Assembly (NCBI RefSeq): GCF_038443385.1 | Contig: NZ_CP151726.1 | Span: 2,790,001-2,854,000, forward strand | Length of the DNA stretch: 64,000 bases | Reading direction: 5' to 3' | DNA from: Stieleria varia | GTDB lineage: Bacteria; Planctomycetota; Planctomycetia; Pirellulales; Pirellulaceae | In this document: positions 57,464 through 64,000 of the stretch, piece by piece | How the letters are laid out: every line of letters begins with the position of its first letter | How positions within the stretch are numbered: position 1 is the first letter of the stretch | Notes under the pieces: generated by a model | Seen by the model: only the letters and a program-made list of their open reading frames with translations | Databases searched by the model: none | Told to the model about the DNA's origin: nothing | Translations under genes and position numbers: made by a program

Positions 57464-60400
57464 TCACGCCAGGTCGACTTGCAGCATGTAGTCACCGCTC
57501 GCGTCTCCATTCAGGTCGCGTACGACAAGTGTGTATAATCCGTCTGCCAAAAGCATCAGGTCCGCGAACGCGATCGTCGATTGGCCGTCCTCGCTTTGCA
57601 ACAGCGAGCCATCCGGGGCATACAGAAAGACGCCGGCATCCAGTCCAGAACTGATTTCTGCATAGCTCAACGTCAACTTGGAGCCAGCCGTAGCGTTGAT
57701 CGTGAACGTGTCGATATCACCCAGAGAAAGCGAGTCTGTTATCGACTGTCCGCTGGTCAAAACGACATTGTCGTCGTCGAAGACGTTGTCAATGACGACG
57801 GCGGTCAATCCGTAGTCGCCCGCCTCATTTCCATCAAAGTCCCTCACCAAAATCGTGTAGGTCCCGCTGATCGATAGAGGCAGATTGGTGAAGCTGACAG
57901 AATCGGTGTCTTCGAGACTGGTCAGCAGCGAGCCATCGGGCGCGAAAACGAACACGCCGCTTCGTAGTAGAGAATTGTTGTCGTCGTAGTTCAAAAACAG
58001 CGTGGTGCCGGCCATAGCGTCGATTGTGAAGGTGTCAATATCACCGAGGGAAAGTGATTCCAACACCGTTTGTCCGCTGGTCAACGCAACATTGTCGTCG
58101 TCGATGACGTTGTCAATGACGACGGCGGTCAATCCGTAGTCTCCGACTGCATCACCGCCAAGATCTCTTACCAAGATGGTATAGGTCCCGCTGACTGATA
58201 GAGGCAGATTGGTGAAGCTGACCGAATCGGTGTCCTCGAGACTGGTCAACAACGAACCATCGGGCGCAAAAACGAACACGCCGCTTCGTAGTAGAGAATT
58301 GTTGTCGTCGTAGTTCAAAAACAGCGTGGTGCCGGCCGTAGCGTCGATTGTGAAGGTGTCAATATCACCAAGGGAAAGTGATTCCAACACCGTTTGTCCG
58401 CTGATCAACGCAACATTGTCGTCGTCGATGACGTTGTCAATGACGACGGCGGTCAATCCGTAGTCTCCGACTGCATCACCGCCAAGATCTCTTACCAAGA
58501 TGGTATAGGTCCCGCTGACTGATAGAGGCAGATTGGTGAAGCTGACCGAATCGGTGTCCTCGAGACTGGTCAACAACGAACCATCGGGCGCGAAAACGAA
58601 CACACCGCTACGTAGTAGAGAATTGTTGTCGTCGTAGTTCAAAAAGAGCGTGTTGCCGGCCAAAGCGTCGATTGTGAAGGTGTCAATATCACCGAGGGAA
58701 AGTGATTCCAACACCGTTTGTCCGCTGGTCAACGCAACATTGTCGTCGTCGATGACGTTGTCAATGACCACGGCGGTCAATCTGTAGTCTCCGACTGCAT
58801 CACCGCCAAGATCTCTTACCAAGATCGTATAGGTCCCGCTGACTGATAGAGGCAGATTGGTGAAGCTGACCGAATCGGTGTCCTCGAGACTGGTCAACAA
58901 CGAACCATCGGGCGCGAAAACGAACACACCGCTTCGTAGTAAAGAATTATTGTCGTCGTAGTTCAAAAACAGCTTGGTGCCGGCCAAAGCGTCGATTGTG
59001 AAGGTGTCGATATCACCGAGCGAGAGCGAGTCTTCGCGTGTTTGCCCACTGATCAATGGAGTGTTGTTGGCATCGACGTTGCCATCAATGACGACGGCGG
59101 TCAATCCGTAACCGCCTGTTGCATTACCGCCAAGGTCTCTTACCAAGATCGTGTAGGTTCCGCTGATCGACAGAGGCAGATTGGTAAAGCTGACCGAATC
59201 AGTGTCCTCAAGGCTGGTCAACAATGAACCATCGGGTGCGAAAACAAACACACCGCCTCGTAGTAGAGAGCTGTTGTCGTCGTAGTTCAGGAACAGCGTG
59301 GCCCCGGCCACTGCGTCGAATTCCAGGAAATCGACCTCTCCTAACTCTGAGATCTCACCCACAATGGTTTCCCCACTCTGGATCACCACGGGCGGGACCT
59401 CCAGTTCACTCACTCGGTAATTGAGCGTGTATGCAGTTGCATCTTGGCTGGACGGTGTGTCAATCCAAATGAAGTATTCCCCGGGGAATACGCTTGTTGA
59501 TAGAGAGATATCCTCAGCGGCGTTTGACGACCTCGACATCTCGATGTCGGTCAAGTCGAACAAACCGTCGGCGTTCCGGTCTTGAGCAAGGTAGATTCGG
59601 GCAGCATCCGTTCGACCGTTGAGGCTCAGTTCCAAGTCTTGAAAACTCGTACTGGTAAAGCGGTACACGTCGACCGGATCGGGGTCACCGTTCTCGTCAT
59701 TGATACCAATCGTTTGATGGATGGAGTCAGAGCCGACCAATTCCCCGAGATCAAATGCGTCAACGAATGATTCTCCAGGATCGGTGTTGGGAATGATTGA
59801 GAATCCTGAAGTCACTGGGCTGATGAGTTCGTTTCCACTTAAGTCCTGGAAGACACGATCGACCACCAATTCATAATCGTCGATCTCCAGTGGCTCAAAG
59901 ATCGCAAGCACCTCACGTCCATTCAAGCGATTGTAGTATCTCTGTGGTGAAATGGTCCTGGAGTCCGATGCGGCCACCAATCGAATCGCGTCAGCAGGCA
60001 ACGCGTCAATCTGCACGGGCTCGGAGAAACCGATCACCAAAGTCGTGTATCCTTCCAGGCGGACCGAAGAATCCGGAGGCGTGACGAAGGTGACTGAGGG
60101 AGCGTCCGTGTCGGCGATCAGTTGAAACTCGAGTGGGCTCGTGAGGGTTTCATTCCCGCCGGTGTCAACCGCGCGAACTTGTAGGTTGATCAAACGATCT
60201 GTTTCTCCATCGGCCAATACCCCTGCTTGCGCTTGCAAATCAAACGGGACGGCGACGGATCGAGCAACAACCTCTCCGTCGAATAGCAATTCCACTTGTT
60301 GAACTTGAACGTCATCGACGACCTGAATATCAAAATCAACGTATGTTCCTTCTTGCAACTGGATTCCTGCGGTCCCCGCATCAACGTCATTGTTCTGCAG

Positions 60401-63400
60401 GTTCGCCGTGACGACCGGAGCGTTCCCATCAGAATCGAATGCCAAGTAATTGACCACCGTCAAACCCGCATCGCCATCGGCGACGTATGCAATCCCGCTG
60501 GCGATTGCGGTGGCGCGAGAGTCGCCTGGCGTTTCGAATCGCGTCTGAAACGCAGTCACATCCGCTGGGTCCCGTCCGTCGTAACGCGCCAATGCCAAGG
60601 TGTTCGCGCCGGAGAAACTCGTCACCGGCAAGACGAGACCCGATCCATTGGTTGCGATGTCGTGAACCGCTTCCTGTGTGCTGCCTGGACTGCCAAGGAT
60701 TGATAGGCTGGATGGATCACTTATATCCACGGTGCGGTAACCATCGAAAGCACCGACGTAGGCGATCCCGTCATCCACATGCAATCGGCGACCGATCTCC
60801 AAGGGCGATACTGACCCTGCCACAGCGATCCGCCCTATTTCGATCAAACCATCCGGGTTGGCAGAAAAGGCAATCAAGTCGGAAGACGACAGCACAAAAA
60901 TGGTGCCATCAAAGACAGCGATGTCATCAAGCTTTGTTTGTAAGTTCAGGCGAGACAATTGCGATCCATCCGTGAGGGCGTATTGGCCCAGTCGTTGATC
61001 GCCGATCGTATAAACGATGCCGTCGTCGATCGCCACTTGATCGGAACGCACCCCAACGGTGTTGATCAATTCGGGCTGATCAAGTTGTGATACGTCGACC
61101 AGGTGAAGTCCCCCTGATTGTGCCGCGACGGCAACAATCTGTTGACGGCGATCAAGAGCCAGATCAATGGAATTTCCTGGCAGGTCGATCTCGCCCAGCA
61201 GGATGGGATTGTCGAACTGCGAAACATCAGCGACCGCTAATCCATGACTGCCCGTCGCGACAAATGCCGCTTGACTGGCGACTCCTGCGACCGATTCGAC
61301 AACCACCTCCTCCGCTTCACCCTGCGCACTCAGGTTGGCGATGGGGCCGGATGGAAACAATAAGCCTCCCAGTGGATCGAGACCCTGGGTCCATTCCGCT
61401 GCATCACTCACCCCATCGGTATCGGTGTCCCGATTGTCGGGGTGTGTCCCGATCACCGTCTCCACTTCGTCGGGCAGACCGTCTCCATCAGAATCCGTGT
61501 CTGTGGACGTCGCGAGCAGGATGTCGCTTGGTAATGGAGTCCTGGAACCATTTGACCCACTGAAGAAATCAAACCTAGCAAACTGGGTTCCCGTACGGTC
61601 GGTCGCCGTAATGACCAGCGGCGTGTTTGGGGGAACCACCACGTCGTCCAGCGTGCCGGTGTTGAGCACCTGATCAAAATCGGGGCCGGAAATTCGAACC
61701 TTCACATCCTCGATCGGTTCGGAAAGGTCACGAAGGTCTCGCATCAAGTCCGAGACGCGGTTTTCGATCGAGTTGATCTCGCGTTCGATCTGCTCGTAGC
61801 CTCCTCGCAATTCAAGTGCACTGGATGCTTGGCGAAAGTCATAGGGTGAGAATCGAGAAATCAAATCGGAATAGAACTGGGTGTCGGATCGAGTCGTGGG
61901 CAACTGTCTGACGTCAATCGTGATCGGATCCCCGGTGACGGAATCCAATAGATACTGCCCCGTATCCACATTCCTCACACGGGACCGTCCATTGGCATCA
62001 AATTCGAAATCCAGCGGTGACGTGTTGTTCGGGAACCGCTGCCGAATTTCCGGTCCAATGATCGCTTCCACCGCGGCCGAATGCTGCCGCTCGATCGATT
62101 CAATCGCTGGTAGGGCCGATTGCAATTGATTGCTGCGGGTTTTTAGCTGTTCCGCTTTTCGACGAATCGCTTCTTGCCGCGTCGGACTGTATTCCGGAGG
62201 ATTTCCTTCCATCGCATTGATGGTTCCGTCGGCCACTCCGCGAGCACCTTCGACCACATTGCGAACTTTTAGCGCCGTCGAAGTCGCCAACGATCCTAAA
62301 CAGGCGAGCCCCGATGGTCCGACCGGAACGCGGCAGGTCGTGGCGGCAATCACGCCGGAGCCAATCTCACCGATGTCGAATAGGGTCTCGATCGCATCGT
62401 CACGACTGAAATGACCGTCTGAGGCTCGCAGTGATATGTTGTTGAGAAAACTGAGTGCCGAAAGGCTCCCCAGCGGATCCCACCTGATAAAGATCTCGTA
62501 TAGCGATTGGATGGCCCCGAGAAACCCATTGACCTTTTGTGCGAAATCAGAAAGTCGACGCAAGAAGCCGCTGAGCCGGCTTCCCGACCGCCAGCCGTGC
62601 CACCCTGGCGCTTCGATTCCAACGCCCGGATCACTGACCACGCTCAATCCGTCCTCACTGACGGTCATTGTGCCGTTGATTTCGAATCGCCCGGCATCGT
62701 GATTGAAACTGAACAGCAAGGCCTTTTCGCCCGGTGCCAAGCCTTCCAGATTCGGAAACTGCACGGGAACTGGGACGTCAAAGTTGGTTGTGCCGGGAGC
62801 TTGGATGCTGACGACCAACGCCGGTTCGAAACTTGGCGGCAACGGTGCCGGCAAATAGTCCGGGTCCACCGGAATCACAAACGCTTGTGTTGCCTGTTGT
62901 CCAGCATCATTGATTGCGGCGTCTGGAGGAATGATAACCTGCATCTGCTGGAACAACTGCGGGTCCACGTTGGGCATCATTTGAACAAGATCGTCTATCG
63001 AATCGTTGCCAAAACTCACCAACGTTTCTTGGCCGGGAACGACCGGGACCATTGCGTCACTGGGAATCGGAGGCAGGAAAATATCGAACGGCACTCCCGC
63101 CATATTGAGTTGCGTACGTTGTCCCGGCACACTCGCAAAAGGCTTTCCCAAATAGGCGTAGGAACTGCCATCCGGAGCCACCGCGGACGAACCGTCGATG
63201 AAGGCAAAGAAGTCGGGCGCCGGTAAACCGTCGGACACTCCGTCCCCGTCTGCGTCGTCGACTCCCAGCTCGAAGTATCCGTTCTCATCAGTCGTCGCAG
63301 AAATCGAGGAGTACGCATCCAACGAAATCACCACTCCCGACAACGGTTGTTGCGTCTGTGAATCCTTCACATAGCCGAAAAGCTCGGTTCCCGGGATCAG

Positions 63401-64000
63401 GGTTAACGGTAGGGTCCGAAAACTGGTATCGGAATCCCCGCCGGGTTCATTGTCCGCGTCGGCATCCAGTTCCAATCCATCGATTCCTCGAATCATCTGA
63501 CCGTTGATCACAACGCTGACAGCGGTGGAGGGTGGTAGCGGTGAGTCGTAGAAATAGGTCGCCCTCATCCCGGTGCGATTCACTCGGATATTTCCCGGAA
63601 TCTCCTCACCGGCTGCAATGACCTGGATCGCATCGGTCGTTACCGATGTTGGGTCCACCGGTTCGTCAAATTCAATGATCGTTTCCCGCTTCACATTGAC
63701 CTGTCGCTCTCCGTTGCGTGGAGATATCGATGCGATCCCCACGGGGTCCGCAACGGAAAACGATTGCGTCGACGGCGTCGCGATGTTTCCGACCAAATCC
63801 GTTGCGCCTCCGGAATACGTGAGCTGGAAACTCGCGTCCTGCAGCTTTTCGACCAACCCGAACCTGAAGCCATCGGTGAGAGTTTCAGTCGACGTGAAGT
63901 CGATGGCCGAGCCGCCGGTTTGCGTCAACGTGAACGTTCCGTTTGCCATATCGGTTGCGGCAATCGGCTCGCCAAAACTGACCTCCAACGCATCGGGTGC
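57464..64000 (-). CDS. Giant multidomain surface protein, 3' part (2178 codons in window), with LVIVD-like propeller and PPC repeats
   Basis: The frame is open through the right edge, so the true start is outside. From the N-terminal side: Big_5-type Ig domain (about 63400-63760), carboxypeptidase-regulatory-like domain (63210-63400, LSGVVISLDAYSS ... TDENGYFELGV), a region with two Cys and long helical stretches likely to form coiled coils (61700-62400), and TSP3-like calcium repeats (61370-61510, DSDGDGLPDEVET and DTDTDGVSDAAEW). A propeller of LVIVD-like repeats (60430-61350, HGLAVADVSQ and GGLHLVDVSQ), another Ig pair, a PPC-like domain (59440-59790) and six PPC repeats follow, ending at DLA. 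No dockerin is present. Probably secreted or surface-bound. It is not a close paralogue of the three giant genes on the left, sharing only common domain types. Confidence 0.9.
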   Translation of the reverse strand, partial: APDALEVSFGEPIAATDMANGTFTLTQTGGSAIDFTSTETLTDGFRFGLVEKLQDASFQLTYSGGATDLVGNIATPSTQSFSVADPVGIASISPRNGERQVNVKRETIIEFDEPVDPTSVTTDAIQVIAAGEEIPGNIRVNRTGMRATYFYDSPLPPSTAVSVVINGQMIRGIDGLELDADADNEPGGDSDTSFRTLPLTLIPGTELFGYVKDSQTQQPLSGVVISLDAYSSISATTDENGYFELGVDDADGDGVSDGLPAPDFFAFIDGSSAVAPDGSSYAYLGKPFASVPGQRTQLNMAGVPFDIFLPPIPSDAMVPVVPGQETLVSFGNDSIDDLVQMMPNVDPQLFQQMQVIIPPDAAINDAGQQATQAFVIPVDPDYLPAPLPPSFEPALVVSIQAPGTTNFDVPVPVQFPNLEGLAPGEKALLFSFNHDAGRFEINGTMTVSEDGLSVVSDPGVGIEAPGWHGWRSGSRLSGFLRRLSDFAQKVNGFLGAIQSLYEIFIRWDPLGSLSALSFLNNISLRASDGHFSRDDAIETLFDIGEIGSGVIAATTCRVPVGPSGLACLGSLATSTALKVRNVVEGARGVADGTINAMEGNPPEYSPTRQEAIRRKAEQLKTRSNQLQSALPAIESIERQHSAAVEAIIGPEIRQRFPNNTSPLDFEFDANGRSRVRNVDTGQYLLDSVTGDPITIDVRQLPTTRSDTQFYSDLISRFSPYDFRQASSALELRGGYEQIEREINSIENRVSDLMRDLRDLSEPIEDVKVRISGPDFDQVLNTGTLDDVVVPPNTPLVITATDRTGTQFARFDFFSGSNGSRTPLPSDILLATSTDTDSDGDGLPDEVETVIGTHPDNRDTDTDGVSDAAEWTQGLDPLGGLLFPSGPIANLSAQGEAEEVVVESVAGVASQAAFVATGSHGLAVADVSQFDNPILLGEIDLPGNSIDLALDRRQQIVAVAAQSGGLHLVDVSQLDQPELINTVGVRSDQVAIDDGIVYTIGDQRLGQYALTDGSQLSRLNLQTKLDDIAVFDGTIFVLSSSDLIAFSANPDGLIEIGRIAVAGSVSPLEIGRRLHVDDGIAYVGAFDGYRTVDISDPSSLSILGSPGSTQEAVHDIATNGSGLVLPVTSFSGANTLALARYDGRDPADVTAFQTRFETPGDSRATAIASGIAYVADGDAGLTVVNYLAFDSDGNAPVVTANLQNNDVDAGTAGIQLQEGTYVDFDIQVVDDVQVQQVELLFDGEVVARSVAVPFDLQAQAGVLADGETDRLINLQVRAVDTGGNETLTSPLEFQLIADTDAPSVTFVTPPDSSVRLEGYTTLVIGFSEPVQIDALPADAIRLVAASDSRTISPQRYYNRLNGREVLAIFEPLEIDDYELVVDRVFQDLSGNELISPVTSGFSIIPNTDPGESFVDAFDLGELVGSDSIHQTIGINDENGDPDPVDVYRFTSTSFQDLELSLNGRTDAARIYLAQDRNADGLFDLTDIEMSRSSNAAEDISLSTSVFPGEYFIWIDTPSSQDATAYTLNYRVSELEVPPVVIQSGETIVGEISELGEVDFLEFDAVAGATLFLNYDDNSSLLRGGVFVFAPDGSLLTSLEDTDSVSFTNLPLSISGTYTILVRDLGGNATGGYGLTAVVIDGNVDANNTPLISGQTREDSLSLGDIDTFTIDALAGTKLFLNYDDNNSLLRSGVFVFAPDGSLLTSLEDTDSVSFTNLPLSVSGTYTILVRDLGGDAVGDYRLTAVVIDNVIDDDNVALTSGQTVLESLSLGDIDTFTIDALAGNTLFLNYDDNNSLLRSGVFVFAPDGSLLTSLEDTDSVSFTNLPLSVSGTYTILVRDLGGDAVGDYGLTAVVIDNVIDDDNVALISGQTVLESLSLGDIDTFTIDATAGTTLFLNYDDNNSLLRSGVFVFAPDGSLLTSLEDTDSVSFTNLPLSVSGTYTILVRDLGGDAVGDYGLTAVVIDNVIDDDNVALTSGQTVLESLSLGDIDTFTIDAMAGTTLFLNYDDNNSLLRSGVFVFAPDGSLLTSLEDTDSVSFTNLPLSISGTYTILVRDFDGNEAGDYGLTAVVIDNVFDDDNVVLTSGQSITDSLSLGDIDTFTINATAGSKLTLSYAEISSGLDAGVFLYAPDGSLLQSEDGQSTIAFADLMLLADGLYTLVVRDLNGDASGDYMLQVDLA
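57470..59395 (-). repeat. Six tandem 324-bp (108-residue) PPC-type repeats
   Basis: The anchor GCGGTC recurs at 57801, 58125, 58449, 58773 and 59097, exactly 324 bp apart. Five units are almost identical (each with FVFAPDGSLLTSLEDTDSV and GTYTILVRD), and the sixth, C-terminal unit is diverged. The fold type is the pre-peptidase C-terminal (PPC) beta-sandwich, often found on secreted proteins. Such near-identity indicates recent duplication or gene conversion. Confidence 0.92.

Noticed and set aside
57470-59395. A CRISPR array
   Set aside because: The 324-bp periodicity is a coding PPC repeat in one frame without short repeats and unique spacers.

Overview
The window looks like a planctomycete chromosome, most likely of the Rhodopirellula/Pirellulaceae type. 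The signs are tandem giant surface-protein genes whose N-termini carry a basic stretch and an LExRxLLA-type motif, type I dockerin C-termini, a TIGR03067-type small secreted protein, an OleA-like thiolase, and moderately high GC. No species is claimed.

Layout. Positions 1-47526 hold three consecutive paralogous giant genes on the minus strand. They are a 6271-residue protein (28711-47526), a 7630-residue protein (5630-28522) and the first 1797 residues of a third (1-5393, running off the left edge). All three share one scaffold: basic N-terminus with LExRxLLA, an Ig-like (SbsA/Big_5) domain, a metzincin-like domain, a PPC-like domain and right-handed beta-helix segments. The two complete ones continue with a GEVED domain, tandem Ig/cadherin-like domains and a C-terminal dockerin. 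The scaffold is interrupted at paralogue-specific places by extra modules. Positions 48078-57463 hold ordinary genes: an OleA-like thiolase, a peptidase C26-type amidotransferase with a displaced cysteine, two adjacent TatA/B genes ending in a textbook terminator, an exported serine hydrolase, tRNA-Val(CAC), a truncated integrase reading into that tRNA, a small membrane protein, and a leftward cluster of ECF sigma factor, SDR oxidoreductase and TIGR03067 protein. A terminase GpA-like remnant with an in-frame stop follows. From 57464 to the right edge runs the 3' part of a fourth giant gene, of different architecture, ending in near-identical 324-bp PPC repeats.

How the parts relate. The giant proteins are probably exported and surface-associated or secreted. 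One paralogue keeps two complete metzincin zinc motifs, while the equivalent domain in the other two has lost every zinc ligand and the catalytic Glu, so the cluster seems to pair a peptidase with pseudo-peptidase relatives. The clearest unexplained structure is a roughly 75-110-residue module (DG-x-T ... FEF ... G-x-V-x-F ... DTA-x-x-IA-x-x-L) that recurs in tens of divergent copies. It lies nested inside otherwise continuous domains at different sites in different paralogues, like an intragenic mobile domain. The integrase remnant at the tRNA and the terminase remnant suggest that the 53-57 kb stretch has hosted integrative or phage DNA.
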